Of a stretch of 64,000 nucleotides of DNA, positions 1 through 15,109 are shown in pieces (the first letter of the stretch is position 1; every line of letters begins with the position of its first letter). The DNA comes from Dasypus novemcinctus. Lineage: Eukaryota > Chordata > Mammalia > Cingulata > Dasypodidae. The notes beneath the pieces are model-generated. The model was not told where the DNA came from. It searched no databases and saw only the letters and a list, made by a program, of their open reading frames with translations. The stretch lies in contig NC_080698.1 in the NCBI RefSeq assembly GCF_030445035.2, positions 3,107,501-3,171,500 of the forward strand. The letters are read 5' to 3'. The translations under genes and the position numbers were made by a program.

Positions 1-264
1 CATCTCAACACGTACTTCCTCAATTACCAAGGTAGGGGAAAAGAACATTGCAAATTGCAAAATGGCTCTTAAAACTCCCACCTCAAAGTGACTCACATCA
101 CTACTGCTTAACTTCATTAGCTTTAGCCAGGGAAAAGACACAATCCTACTATGCATCCAGAAGAGGAGGAAAGATTTAATGAACAGCACTACTGTGAGCC
201 ACATAAACATCCTGAAAAGTTGATATAACATAGAAATATCTTATTTTAGAGCAAGAACTGTCTT

Positions 265-420
265 ATTTTTTTATGAGAACAAGTGAAACTCAGAGGGGTA
301 CCATAACTTCCCCCAAATCACACAGCTAAGCAGTTGCATAGCACCCACCTAAACCCAAGGCAGGACCTTGTCTGGCAGGATTCTTTCCACTCCACCTAAA
401 AACCTCCACCTTTGCAGTGA
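265..420 (+). repeat. MIR SINE fragment
   Basis: The core shows the MIR pattern: GAAACTCAGAGGGGTACC, then a run ending in CACACAGCTAAG and an ACCCAAGGCAGG-like tail. An ancient mammal-wide SINE in ULK4 intronic DNA. Confidence 0.75.
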
Positions 421-702
421 AGTACGTAACCACCGATCAATCACTTAGAAAACAAGTTCCAGTGCAGTAAGGATCTTCACAGGCCCTGATGCAGGGTTTT
501 AAAGTTCTCCCATGTACCTTTTCTGCTACGCTATCACATTCCATACATCCATCCACTCGTTCAACAAACACTTATGGAGGGCCCATCTGCCTGCACGTTG
601 CTAGATGCTGAAGAAACAGACAAATAAGACCCACAGGATATCCAGGGACCCTGCCCAACACTTACTAGGTGCATGATAATATCTGCTGAATATGAATGCC
701 CA

Positions 703-835
703 TCTGTCTTCCCCCACCATAAATATAAGTTCCATGAGGTCAGGGATTTTTGCCCATTTGTTCACATACAAATTCCCAGCACCTTGGAAGCCTAAATTTT
801 TGTTGAATACGAATTGTTAAATTAACAAATAAATG
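703..835 (+). repeat. L2 3' end
   Basis: It has the L2 3'-end signature: a GTTCCATGAGGTCAGGGATT stretch, then CCCAGCACCTTGGAA and TTTGTTGAATACGAATTG. Ancient LINE fragment. Confidence 0.75.
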
Positions 836-992
836 CACTAATGGAGAAATGAACATAAAGTCCCTACGGTCACAATCTAACAAGGAAAGACAACATACAC
901 AAAAATTATATTATTACTGAAACTTGTTTCATAAAATAGTCCAGATTTCCATCTTCTGTCAATCAACAACACTGGGTCAGAAATGAGCCCAG

Positions 993-1256
993 ACAATTAC
1001 GGGACATTGTAGATCCCCCCAGGGCCCACTGGATGGAACATGGGAGAGTGTGGGCTATGAAGTGGACCGTTGACTATGGGGTGCAGCGATGTCCAGAGAT
1101 GTACTTGCCAGGTGCAGTGGATGTGTCATGATGATGGGAGAGGGTGTTGCTGTTAGGGGGGTGGGGGGTGGGGGCAGGGGGGTTGAATGGGACCTCATAT
1201 TTTTTTAATGTAACTTTAAAAAAATAAATAATTAAAAAATTAAAAAAAAAAAAAAA
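993..1256 (+). repeat. 5'-truncated xenarthran L1 3' end with target duplication
   Basis: It contains the recurrent L1 3'-UTR block (CCCACTGGATGGAACATGGG ... GGATGTGTCATGATGATGGG), a G-rich tract at 1157-1187, then CCTCATATTTTTTTAATGTA and a poly-A tail. AGAAATGAGCCCAG occurs on both sides, just before the element and just after the poly-A. The same family recurs near 29, 36, 43.5, 48.6 and 58 kb. Confidence 0.85.
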
Positions 1257-1670
1257 AGAAATGAGCCCAGTATGACATGACCCCTATCAACTCCCTCTTG
1301 TCAAACTGAGCCACTTCATTCATTTATATGACTCGCCTGTCCCTGTAGTTTGGGAGCCCTGGTGCGGTCCAACCCTCTAACTTCACATACAAAAAAATTA
1401 AGACTCCTAGAAGTTAGTGACATTAGCCTCAAACTTACACAATTAGAAACAAAGCCAGGATTAGAATCCAAATGTCTTGATTAGAAATATATTGCTCTTT
1501 GCAAAAGATTTGCAATTGATTCAGCCCAACCTTTCTTTTGTCTTTTAATTAATCAGTATCTCAGGTAAGCATCACTGTCAACAGATTTGACATGGCTACA
1601 GACTACTACTGTAGACCAAGCAACAACCCCACCAAAACACCCAGGCACTTGCATAGGTCAAAAGGCAGGG

Positions 1671-2048
1671 GCTGAGAAGCGGATGTGGTTCAGGTGACCA
1701 GGCTCCCACCTGCCACATGGGAGGTTGCTGGTTTGGATCCTGGTGTCTCTTAGAGAAGGTGGCAAGCAGTCACAGTGGACAGGCGCAGCGAGCTGATGCA
1801 ACAGGATGGCGCAGCAAGAGACACAGGGAGGAAAGGCATGGTGGTAGATACGGCAGGGCAGGGAGAGGAGGTGGCTCAGGTGATTGGGCGCCTTCCTTCC
1901 ATATCGGAGGTCCCGGGTTCAGCTCCCGGTGCCTCCTGGAGAGGCAGGGAAGATGAATAGACATGCAGGGAAGATGAAAAGACATGGCAGGTACAGGAAG
2001 CAGGGGGGTGGAGAGAAATAAAGTAAATCTTTAAAAAAGAAAAAAAGA
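1671..2048 (+). repeat. DAS-SINE, dimeric form
   Basis: Two tRNA-related heads are seen, one from about 1676 (AAGCGGATGTGGTTCAGGTG) and a second from about 1868 (GGAGGTGGCTCAGGTGATTG) with box-B-like GGGTTCAGCTCCC. The tail is ...AAAGTAAATCTTTAAAAAAG. ORFs over it are spurious. Confidence 0.88.
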
Positions 2049-2049
2049 G

Positions 2050-3445
<1,396 letters not shown>

Positions 3446-3857
3446 CTATGAAGATTAAAAAGCAAATGTGTATAGAAACAATTTGCATTTCCATCAGTGC
3501 ATCTTAAAATAATACTAAAGAACTTTTAGCATTGGCTTAACTGCTTCACCATAACTCAGATAATTAAATACTTAACAATATATTTTGAAAGCTAGAGAAA
3601 AATAAATCCAACATTTTTTAAACACTAGAATAAAAAATTAAATTGTCCATTCTCAAATGTATCTAATTAACACATCATATAATCAGAGGAGAACCTCAGG
3701 CTTTGGGGAAAGATAGAGAATAATCTATATAGAAAAATCTATACTTGCCAACGCTCAGTGACAGCAGAGAGTATGCAAACCCACCCGCCCTAAGGCATTG
3801 TTTGATTAAGGAAATGTAATACAGGGTTTTGAAGTATAGTGAAGTATGGTGGGCCTC

Positions 3858-4025
3858 AGGCTATCTGACCCTGGAGAATTTATTTAACCTTTCAGAAACT
3901 CAGTCCCTTCACCTATAAAATGGGAAAAATAATACTTACTCTTCAGGCTGTTGTAAGCATTGAAGTGAAAAAGAGGCTTACAATAGTGACTGGTATGTGA
4001 TAAGGGCTCAGTTCTGCTAACATAA
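3858..4025 (+). repeat. MIR SINE fragment
   Basis: MIR-like text: ATTTAACCTTTCAGAAACTC, CCTATAAAATGGGAAAAATA, then CTGTTGTAAGCATTGAAGTG. Old and diverged. Confidence 0.7.
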
Positions 4026-4244
4026 TTTGTGACTAGAAACTATCTAATTACTGTTGAAATCATACCAGGAAACACATTCGTCTACTACTTTTATCTTTTC
4101 CTCCTGAGTCATTGAACATATTTCTGGACAGAGGCAATGGGTCAGGTGGCTATTTTATTTTTAAAAGCAATTTAGAGCTTACCCTCAACTTCTAGTCACG
4201 AATGCTTACTGAAGATGTCAATTAAACTTTTAAACTTTTTTGAG

Positions 4245-4402
4245 CACCAGGATCCCATGGAGGACTTGTGAAAGCACAAACTACTGTTCCCTCCGTCCAG
4301 AGCTTCTGATTCCATAGGTCTGGGGAGGAACCCAAAACTTGCATATCTAAGGGGAGCCAAGTAATGCTGAGGATGCCGGAGCAGAAACATTTTGAGAATC
4401 AT
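4245..4402 (-). repeat. MER5A-like hAT-Charlie fragment
   Basis: Contains AGAGCTTCTGATTCCATAGG, TCTGGGGAGGAACCC and the terminal CATTTTGAGAATCATTC, typical of MER5A internal and end sequence. Non-coding. Confidence 0.7.
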
Positions 4403-4427
4403 TCACGGGGCTCAGCATACCTTTCTA

Positions 4428-4608
4428 TAAAGGCCCAGACACAGTAAATATGTTAGTCATTGCAGGCCATGAGGTTGTCTCCACCACTCAACTCTTCTGT
4501 TGTGCAACAGCAAACACTGACAATACATGAACAGATGGGTATGGCCGTGTTCCAAAAAACTTTATAGAAACCGGCATCCCTTCTGAACTTTGCTGACCCC
4601 TTTTCTAT
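4428..4608 (+). repeat. Non-autonomous hAT-type element fragment
   Basis: It resembles the hAT-derived family whose consensus contains 'CAACTCTGCCGTTGTAGC...ACAATACGTAAACGAATGGG...CTTTATTTACA' and ends TTTGCTGACCCC. The end TTTGCTGACCCC is seen at about 4590-4601. Related fragments lie at 25.2 and 25.6 kb. Confidence 0.65.
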
Positions 4609-5214
4609 TGGTTACATTACGAACTAGCCTGAATTTCTTAGGTTATAAGCAGCTGCCTTTAAAGCACCTTAAACAACTCTAATGCAGGGTTCAGCACTAC
4701 AATGACAGAGGTGACCGGTTGTAACAGATGCCCACAAAGCCTCAAATATTTGCTAAATGGCCCTTTAGAGAAAAAGTTTGCCAAATCCTGCTCGAATGAG
4801 ATGGAGAATAAGCAACAAAAAGCAAAAGTGACAAAGAGACATCTTTCTTTCCTGTAACAGTCTAAATCTAGGATAAAATCAATCTGAAACTACACGGTCC
4901 ATTTATAACTTTTCGAGGAGAACCAAATAGGGAATTGCTATTTCATTAAGTATTAAAGTATACTTTAAGTATATGAATATTCTAAACAAGAACTTCTTTT
5001 CATTACATCAAGGTTTTATGGAGTATTTTTTAGGTTTAAAGCTCTCACACAGATGGCCTATAAATAGAAAATCAAACAAGTAAATTCTACTTTTCATTCC
5101 ACTGTGCACGCATTAACATAGGAAAAGAACTTAAAAATTCAGACCAGTAATATGAACAACTCCTACGAGTATGTACTTACAAAAATAATAGACGCCATGT
5201 ATTGAGGACATACT

Positions 5215-5400
5215 ACCTACCAGAAAGTGTCTTAGAAGCTTAACCTAAATATAGTACTTAAAACTTGAAAATATCTATCTTATTTCATAGACAAGAAAAC
5301 TAAGGCACAGAGAGGTAAGATAACTCGTCCAGGGTCACACAGCTTCTAAGTGTCAGGGCTGACTGTGACTCAGAAACTAAGCAGGTTTCATGAATGCTAC
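5215..5400 (+). repeat. MIR SINE fragment
   Basis: AGACAAGAAAACTAAGGCAC, AGAGAGGTAAGATAACTCGT, then GGTCACACAGCTTCTAAGTG form the classic MIR core. Confidence 0.8.
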
Positions 5401-5419
5401 ACTGAAGCACATTTAGTTA

Positions 5420-6417
5420 TGGATAATTTTACCAAAACAGAAAATACCTGATTCATAGTATCAGGAATCATACATATACAGTCAAAAATTGCCATTACCA
5501 AACTAATATAATGGTTCATAGTTTATTGTGTACTGTGCGTTAAGAGCTGAGATACACTTATTTTATAAGTCTATTGGACTCATCATTCACAATACATAGC
5601 AACAATAAGTCATTACTCAAGGAACTCTGGAAGATTGGGAAGTTCTTCACATTCTAAAAACTACTTAAATCAATAGTTAAAGGCAGAAATGAGGTTGAGG
5701 TGGAAAGGCACAGTGGGGAGAGGTGAAGAGGGGAAAGCGGGAGCAGTTGGAAAGGGGCCAACGCCCAGGGGTCAGATGCTAAGTCCAACTTTTCCCATGG
5801 GAATCCACTGCCTGATGCAGTTGCATTCTACGGTCGGTCGTTCAGCATTTGAAGCAAACGCGAAAGGTGAAAAACCTCGGTAAGTGGGTGCCTCATAGCT
5901 CACTGAGTTACGGAGACCCTCACAATGATGAAGCATTTTGTCAACACAGTGAAAAAGACAAATAACATCTCAGAACTATTATAAAACTAGTTGAACGTCA
6001 CGGAACCTTGAAAGGTCTGTGGACTACACTTAGACACCACTGTGCCAGGCAGGGCACTTCAGAGTCGCTGTGGGGACTCAGAGAATCTCAACGACTCTTA
6101 TCTAAGGGAGACAAACACGCACCTTGAAACCATTCTCAAGCGATCCTGATGCTCACCCTCGCATGGTGAAGAGCACAGGGGTGCACCCTACTTGGAGGAA
6201 CTATACACTAAAACCCCCTGTAGCGTGAGAAAATGGTTTGGTGGCATATCAGCATTGCAAAAATGATGAAACTTACTTCCTATCAATTATAAGTATTTTC
6301 ATTATTTAACAGTTTCAATTATTAATAAAAACTATGACCTATTTGATCATTTAAAAAAATAAGTAGCTAAAAAACAGTAATATATTTCCTTTAATCCAAA
6401 AAAAGTTATTTAATTTG
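5420..6417. other. ULK4 intron, no assigned feature
   Basis: About 1 kb of AT-rich intron without a repeat I can name. The short open frame at 5689-5883 has no supporting feature. Confidence 0.5.
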
Positions 6418-6510
6418 TTTGTTTTTTAGGGGTTACCAGGCATCGAACTCAGGATCTCATACATGTGAACCAGGCACTCAACCACAGACCTATACGCACT
6501 CCACCAAGAA
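6418..6510 (-). repeat. Diverged DAS-type tRNA-head monomer
   Basis: In reverse orientation it has the box-B-like end ATCGAACTCAGGATCTC, then CCAGGCACTCAACCAC. It is preceded by a T-rich tail complement. It lies about 120 bases downstream of the ULK4 exon at 6633. Confidence 0.55.
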
Positions 6511-6518
6511 AAAAGTTA

Positions 6519-8626
<2,108 letters not shown>

Positions 8627-8788
8627 CTATAAAAACACACAGTATTTAGGGTGGTCTGGAGCTGTGTACCCTAGAAAAATATGTTCTTAAACTTGATCCA
8701 TTCCTGTGGGTGTGAACCCATGGCAAGTAGGACCTTTTGATGAGGTGACTTCAGTTAAGATGTAACTCAACTCCATCAGGATGGGTCT

Positions 8789-9126
8789 TTTTTTTAATAT
8801 AATAAATTTTAAAGAAGTTTTAGATTACAGAAAATTATATCAAAAATATATGAATGCACAAATATGTGATTATACCAAATATCATTGATTGTACACTTTG
8901 GATGAACTGTATTGCTTTATTAATATGTACCAAAAATTTTGATTTTTTAAAAATATGTATATACACACACACACATACACACACATAAGGATTCCTGGGA
9001 AGCAGGTGCAGCTCAGTGGTTGAACACCTGTTTCTCATGTACAAGGTCCCAGGTTCGATCCCTAGGACCCCCTTAAAAAAAAAAAAGTGTAAGGATTCCC
9101 AAATACCCCACCCCTTCCCCTCCCAC
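8789..9126 (-). repeat. L1 3' end with nested short DAS monomer
   Basis: It begins with a T tract (reverse poly-A) followed by L1-like AAGAAGTTTTAGATTACAGA. It is flanked by CAGGATGGGTCT (8777-8788) and CAGGATGCGTCT (about 9127-9138), which is a target duplication. A CA-rich stretch at 8962-8987 and a DAS monomer lie inside it. Confidence 0.65.
8997..9088 (+). repeat. Short DAS-SINE monomer
   Basis: Single tRNA-like head: GGGAAGCAGGTGCAGCTCAG and box B GGTTCGATCCC, then poly-A. AAGGATTCC flanks both sides (about 8987 and 9091). Confidence 0.85.
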
Positions 9127-9554
9127 AGGATGCGTCTTAATCCTATTACTGGAGTTCTTTATAAGCAGAATGAAACTCAGACAAAGAGAAAAAGCTACAG
9201 GAAGCAAGAAGCTGAAGGTCCGTGGAACCTGGAAGAGAAAGGAGAGGCTGCCATGTGCACCGCCCTGTGACAAGAGGAGCCCAGAACCAAAGATCACTGG
9301 CAGCCAGCCCCAGAACACCAGTCTTCAGTGAGAAAGTTTCACTTGTTGATTACCTGGTTTGGACTTTTTCTGGACTCAAAACCATGAACCATTAAATTCC
9401 CATTGTTTAAGCCAACCCATCATATTGGTATTTGCTTAAACAGCCAAGGAAACTAAACAGTGCTCATTCTAAAAAATAAAGTTCTTAAAGTCTTTGATCT
9501 ACTAAAAAACACTTAAATATACAATTGGGAAATGGGTAAGAAATGGTATATAAC

Positions 9555-9942
9555 TGGGAAGCGGACTTGGCCCAATGGATAGGGCACCCGCCTACCACAT
9601 GGAAGGTCCGCAGTTCAAACCCTGGGCCTCCTTGACCTCTGTGGAGCTGGCCCGCGCAAGAAGTGCCGTGCCACATAGGGGTGTCCCCCGCGTAGGGAAG
9701 CCCCACGTGCAAGGAGTGAGCCCCATAAGGAAAGCCGCCCAGCGTGAAAGAAAGTGCAGCCTGCCCAAGAATGGCCCGCACACACGGAGAGGTGACGCAG
9801 CAAGATGACGCAACAAAAAGACACAGATTCCTGGTGCTGCTGACAAAGATAGAAGCGGTCACAAAGGAACACTTACAAAAGGACACAGAGAGCAGACAAC
9901 TGGGGGGGGGGAAGAGGAGAGAAATTTAAAAAAAAAAAAAGG
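9555..9942 (+). repeat. DAS-SINE, long form
   Basis: Box A in GACTTGGCCCAATGG and box B GTTCAAACCC, followed by the long body (CGCAAGAAGTGCCGTGCC ... GCAGCCTGCCCAAGAATGGC). It ends in a G tract and poly-A. Three overlapping reading frames here are only SINE translations. Confidence 0.93.
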
Positions 9943-10191
9943 GTGGAATTCTGCATAGACATTAAAAATAATGGCTATGAAGCCAGATTACATAGAAAAA
10001 TGCTAATAATATAATGTATGGTCCCAAAAATGATTTTTAAAAGTTATATGTAAATATAGATTTATTCATAGGACAATAACCAGAAGGTATACACCAAAAC
10101 ACCTGCTTTTATTGGTGGAAATACTGGTATATTTTAATTCTTTCTGCTTTTCTCCCTTTTTCTATTTTCTATACTAAGCATACATTTTTAT

Positions 10192-10526
10192 CCCCCACCC
10201 TTGCTGCTTTTTTTGCTTGCTGTCTGCTTTTTGTGTCCATTCACTGTGCATTCTTCTGTGTCTGTATTTTATTTATTTCCTCCCCCCTTGCAGCTTGCTT
10301 GCTGTCTGCTCTCTCTGTTCATTCACTGCACGTTCTTCTGTGTTTTTGCTTGTCTCCCTTTTTGTTGCGTCACCTTGTTGAGGTGGCTATCTGCGGTGCT
10401 TGAGGGCCGGCAGCTCCCCGCAGTGTACGGGCGAGCCTGCCTTCACAAGGAAGCCCCGGGATGCGAACCCAGGGCCTCCCATATGGTAGACAGGAGCCGA
10501 GGTGATTGAGCCACAGCCACTTCCCA
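10192..10526 (-). repeat. DAS-SINE, reverse, with duplicated tail module
   Basis: The reverse head at the right end reads GATTGAGCCACAGCCACTTC. Towards the left the tail module (GCTGTCTGC...TGTTCATTCACTG) occurs twice in a row, at about 10214-10262 and 10300-10345. This is an internal duplication or a second truncated copy. Confidence 0.85.
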
Positions 10527-10781
10527 CATTACTTTTATAATCAGGGGAAAAAAAGAATAAAAAAAACTTTATCAAGTAAAAATTACCTAAACGTTCAATA
10601 ATACAGCAACAGTTAAATAAGTCATTGGGTATCAAATTATAAAAATATTAGTTTGACTTTATAACAGCATAGAAAAATGGCAGGGTTAAAATATTAAGTG
10701 AAAAAGATAAGAAACAAAATTATATACATACCATAATTAAAACATCAACAACAAAAAACACCTCATAGAAAAAAAGAATAA

Positions 10782-11127
10782 CAGGAAGCAGATGTGGCTC
10801 AAACAACTGAGCTCCCACATACCACATGGGAGGTCCCGGGTTCAGTTCCTAGTTCCTCCTAAAGACAAGTAGGACAGCAAGCTGACATGACGGCGGGCAC
10901 AGTAAACTGACACAACAAGAGAGACAAGGAGGAAAACATAATGAGAGATAAAATAAATCAGGGAGTGAAGGTGGCTCACACGATTAAGTGCCTCCCTCCC
11001 ACATGGGAGATCCCAGTTCAGTTCCTGTGCCTCCAAAAATAAAAGGAAGACAAGCACACAATGAACAGACACAGCAAGGGGGTAAGGAAAAATAAACAAA
11101 TAAAATAAATCTTTAAAAATAAAAAAG
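10782..11127 (+). repeat. DAS-SINE, dimeric form
   Basis: Two heads (GAAGCAGATGTGGCTCAAAC and GTGAAGGTGGCTCACACGAT) with box-B-like GGGTTCAGTTCC. AAAAAAGAATA is found on both sides as a target duplication. Confidence 0.9.
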
Positions 11128-11257
11128 AATAGAAGGAAACAAACCAAAACATGATCAGTGATAGTCTTCAGGTGTTAGAACAATGTTCCTGCTTTATTTT
11201 TTTCTGCTTTTCCATAGTGTTCAATTTTCTATAATGAACATGTATTATTTTTAAGTC

Positions 11258-11669
11258 TTGGGAAGTGGAATTGGCTCAACTGATAGAGCGTCCGCCTACC
11301 ACATGGGAGGTCCAGGATTCAAACCCAGGGCCTCCTGACCCATGTGGTAAGCTGGCCCATGTGCAATGCTGATGTGCGCAAGGAGTGCCGTGCCACACAG
11401 GGGTGTCCCCCACATAGGGGAGCCCCACACGCAAGGAGTGCGCCTCATAAGGAGAGCTGCCCTGGGCAAAAAAAAAGTGCAGCCTGCCCAGGAGTGGCGC
11501 CGCACACATGGAGAGCTGATGCAGCAAGATGATGCCACAAAAAGAGACACATATTCCCAGTGCCACTGACAAGAATGCAAGCTGACACAAAACACACAGC
11601 AAATGGACAGAGAGACCAGATAATGGGGGGGAGAGAAATAAATAAAAAACAAATCTTTAAAAAAAAACT
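11258..11669 (+). repeat. DAS-SINE, long form
   Basis: Head GGAATTGGCTCAACTGATAG, box B GATTCAAACCC, full body and tail ending AACAAATCTTTAAAAAAAA. Confidence 0.92.
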
Positions 11670-12105
11670 GAAAGTCTCATAAAAAATCTATGATCTTTTT
11701 AAAAATATTCTTAGTGGAATCTGGGATCATCAATTATTAATATTATTAAAGGAGAAATCACCACAATAAACATAGCTGGGTTTAAAATACACATTTCCAT
11801 TTGATCATAAGAATACTAAGCAAAAATAAAGATCCTAAAGCCTGCCAATTAAAAAAAAATACTCAGTTGCTTCAAGTGCTTTTTGATTTCTCAATTTAAT
11901 TCCACCAAAAAATGTAATCTAAAATCACAAAAACGAGTGATGAGCAAACCATCCAGACCTATAACTGCTGTAACTTCCAAAGTGTCTGGATCCTTGTTTT
12001 CTGGTTGTCTTAAACTCTCTCTCCATCTCCTGTCATTTAAAAGAAGCTAACGGGCCCACGATTTAGAAGAAATCCAGGCCTTCCTATTTTAAAAATGAAA
12101 TACAT

Positions 12106-12398
12106 GAGAAGTGGCTGTGGATCAATCAACTGGGCTCCTGTCTACCATATGGGAGGCCCTGGGTTCATGTCCCAGGGCCTCCTTGTGAAGGCAGGCTCAT
12201 CCACACTCACCGAGATCTAAAGGCCCGTGCCCTCAGAGAGCTAGCAGACCCCACCCACGGAGAGCTGACACAGCAAGATGATGCAACAAAGGGAGATAAG
12301 CAGACACAGAAGAACGTGCAGAGAATGGACACAGAGAGCAGACAGCAAGTAAACCACAGGAGGGAATTAATTAATTAAAAATAAATCTTTAAATAAAA
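12106..12398 (+). repeat. DAS-SINE, intermediate form
   Basis: Head GAGAAGTGGCTGTGGATCAA with GGGTTCATGTCCC, a shortened body with GAGAGCTGACACAGCAAGAT, and tail AATAAATCTTTAAATAAAAA. Confidence 0.87.
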
Positions 12399-12929
12399 AG
12401 GAATACAGAACATGCTGAAGGGAAAAGAATGTACATAATTTAGAAGACAGATGAGTAGAAAACCAAAAACCAGAGTGACCAAGAAACAACTCAAGGAATA
12501 CCTTGTAAGAAATTCCAAAACTAAAGAACAGAGAGGATCTCTTTTGGAGCTTGTTTGAAGGGGGAGGCCCTGGTGAATGAATCAAGGAAATTCCAAAAGA
12601 ATCACCAAAGAATCCAGGCCACACCACACCTCCCAGCTCCCCCCTACCATTCACTGTATGACAAGGACGTCCTTGTGCAGTCCCTGGGTCACCTCACCTC
12701 ATACAGCCTCACCTGCCATCTGCCACCCACCCACAGGGCCCCAGTTACTCCCCAACCGAGCAATGTCCAGTGGAGAAACCATCACCACACGGGGCTACTA
12801 AGCCCAGAAAAGGGCTAGTCTGAACCGAGATGTACTCTAAGTGTAAAATAACTCACCAGATTCTGAAGACTTAATAGAAAAAAAAAAAAGAATGCAAATT
12901 ATCTTGCAGATAATTTTTGTATCAGTTAC

Positions 12930-13090
12930 ATGTTGAAATAACACTATATACACGGGATTAAAATAGATATATTATTAAAATTAACTTTGCCTGTTTTTTT
13001 TTTCCTTTTTTAATGTTGCTACTAGAAATTATAATTAGACATGGGGCTTGTATTATATTTCTATTGGACAACACTGCTTAGACCTTTGTT
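12930..13090. repeat. Possible old DNA-transposon fragment
   Basis: AT-rich text with TTAAAATTAACTTTGCCTGT, TGCTACTAGAAATTATAATT and TTCTATTGGACAACACTGCT. It resembles an old hAT-like non-autonomous element; the family is not certain. Confidence 0.4.
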
Positions 13091-13257
13091 AAAACTGAAT
13101 CACCTCCAAAATCTTTTCCATGCACCCTATCCCATAGCCATCACCTCCTATCTTTCCAGCTCACTCTCTCTACCACCCTAATTCTGGCCACATCCAACTC
13201 TCCACCCATTCTACACGTACCTAAGCTCCTGAAGCAGACACAAATCATGCTGACTGA

Positions 13258-13681
13258 TACTTTTATTTTTTTAAGATTTATTTTTTTAATTTCTCTCTCT
13301 CCCCTCCCCGTCCCCAGTTGTCTGCTCTCTGTGTCCATTCACTGTGTGTTCTTCTGTGTTCACTTCTATTCTTGTCAGTGGCCCGGGAATCTGTGTTTCT
13401 TTTTGTTGCGTCATCTTGCTACATCAGCTCTCCGTGTGTACGGAACTACTCCTGGGCAGGCTGGACTTTCTTTCGTGCTAGGCGGCTCTCCTTATGGGGC
13501 ACACTCCTTGTGCGTGGGGCTCCCCTCTGCGGGGGACACCCCTGCATGGCACAGCACTCCTTGCGTGCATCAGCACTGCGCATGGGCCAACTCCACATGG
13601 GTCAAGGAGGCCCGGGGTTTGAACCACGGACCTCCCATGTGGTAGGCAAACACACTATCCGTTGAGCCAAGTCCACTTCCC
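13258..13681 (-). repeat. DAS-SINE, long form, reverse
   Basis: Reverse tail (AAGATTTATTTTTTTAATTT) at the left, body complement in the middle, and head complement GAGCCAAGTCCACTTCC at the right. CTGATAC is repeated at both ends as a short target duplication. Confidence 0.92.
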
Positions 13682-13689
13682 TGATACAC

Positions 13690-13934
13690 TTTCAATGTAT
13701 GAAGAGAAGTCTCAGATGATCTCAGCTGATCTGCCCTTCAAGTAATAACTTCTCTTTCCTCTAACTTCTAACACTGCCTTCCTCTCTTCCCAACTCCTGA
13801 TGACTTTGCTTATTTTAGAGAAAACAGAGTCAATGAGAAGAGAATTTTCTCATGCTCCAGACATCAAATCTACCAACTTTCCTGCATCTTGTCTCACATA
13901 CCTGCCGTCCCTCAACTGTGCCTTACTCCTTTCA
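13690..13934 (+). repeat. Probable L2 fragment
   Basis: Pyrimidine-rich L2-like text (ATCTACCAACTTTCCTGCAT, CATACCTGCCGTCCCTCAAC). It continues beyond the inserted SINE and L1 at 15.1-15.3 kb and 15.7-16.0 kb. Confidence 0.5.
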
Positions 13935-13947
13935 AAAGCCTGTGCGA

Positions 13948-14373
13948 GAAAGCAGATGTGGCTCAACTGATAGAGCATCCACCTACCATACAGGAGGTCC
14001 AGGGTTCAAACCCAGGGCCTCCTGGCCCGTGTCGTGAGCTGGCCCACGTGCAGTGCTACCGCGCACAAGGAGTGCCGTGCCACGCAGGGATGACCCCAAG
14101 TAGGGAAGCCCAACACGCAAGGAGTGTGCCCTGCAAGGAGAGCCGCCCCCATGCAAAGAAAGCACAGCCTGCCCAGGACTGGTGCCGCATACACAGACAG
14201 TTGACGAAGCAAGATGGTACAACAAAAAGAAACACAGATTCCCGGTGCCACCGAGCATGCAAGCAGACACAGAAGAAGACAGTGAATGGATACAAGAGAG
14301 CAGACAATGGGGGTGGGAGGGGGGCAGAAGGGAGAGAAATCAAATAAAATAAATCTTAAAAAAAAAGAAAAAA
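13948..14373 (+). repeat. DAS-SINE, long form
   Basis: Head AGCAGATGTGGCTCAACTGA, box B GGTTCAAACCC, body and A-rich tail. AAAAGCCTGTGC lies directly before the head and again after the tail. Confidence 0.93.
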
Positions 14374-14383
14374 GAAAAAGCCT

Positions 14384-15095
14384 GTGCCTACCACAATGAG
14401 ATACCACTTCATACCCACTAGGATAGCTATTACCTTAAAAATAATAATAAAAGGAAAATAGTTAGTATTGGCAAGGACATGGAGAAATTAAAACCCTCAC
14501 ACACTGCTGGTAGGGGTGTAAAATGTTGCAGACACTGTGGGAAACAGTCTGGCAGTTCCTCAAAAAGATAAATACAGAATTACCATATGACCTGGCAACC
14601 CCACTCCTAGGTACAAAAAAGAATTGAAAACAAGGACTCAAACAGACACTTTATGCCAATGTTCATAGCAGCATTATTCACAAAAGCCAAAAAGTAGAAA
14701 CAACCCACAAGTCCATCAACAGGTGAACAGATATAAACAATTGTGGGTACATACATATAAGAGAATACTATTCAGTCATAAATAGGAATGGAGTTCTGAT
14801 TCATGTAAAAACATGAATGAACCTTGAAAACATTAAACCAGACAAAAAAGCACAAATATTTTATCACTCCACTAATATGAAATATCTAAAATAGCCAAAT
14901 TCAGAGAGACAAAGTAAATTAGAGGTTACCATTTAAGTTATTGCTTAATGGTACAGTTTCTGTTCGGAGTGATGAAAGTTTGACAATGGTAGAATAACAC
15001 AGCAAATTTAAATAATGCCACAGAACTGTATACTCCAAAATCACATTGCCAAATTTTGTTTTAGATATGTATGTGTGTTACTACAATTTTTTTAA
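14384..15095 (+). repeat. L1 ORF2 3' end and 3' UTR
   Basis: Typical L1 ORF2-end text: ACAATGAGATACCACTTCAT, TTGGCAAGGACATGGAGAAA, AACCCCACTCCTAGGTA, GCAGCATTATTCACAAAAGC, followed by 3'-UTR-like sequence. AAAGCC(A/T)GTGCCT-like bases flank it on both sides, consistent with insertion into an L2. The reverse transcriptase is not preserved. Confidence 0.85.
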
Positions 15096-15109
15096 AAGAT
15101 ACAACAGTC

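Larger units (their letters stand above)
8652..9461 (+). repeat. MaLR/ERVL-like solo LTR, split by a later insertion
   Basis: Left part 8652-8788 has TGGTCTGGAGCTGTGTACCC and ATTCCTGTGGGTGTGAACCC. Right part 9127-9461 has CTTAATCCTATTACTGGAGT, AGAAGCTGAAG and a MaLR-like 3' part with CATTAAATTCCCATTGTTTA. The two halves are separated by an L1 3' end whose target duplication is CAGGATGGGTCT / CAGGATGCGTCT. The family is assigned by resemblance only. Confidence 0.65.

Noticed and set aside
8997..9088. Possible tRNA gene
   Set aside because: It has box A and B but lacks a full cloverleaf and ends in poly-A between target duplications, so it is a SINE monomer.
9485..9886. Repeated Cys/Leu-rich proteins of ~80-130 residues, seen here and at about ten other sites
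   Set aside because: They look like a secreted gene family at first, but every copy lies in a DAS-SINE and differs only as the SINE copies differ.
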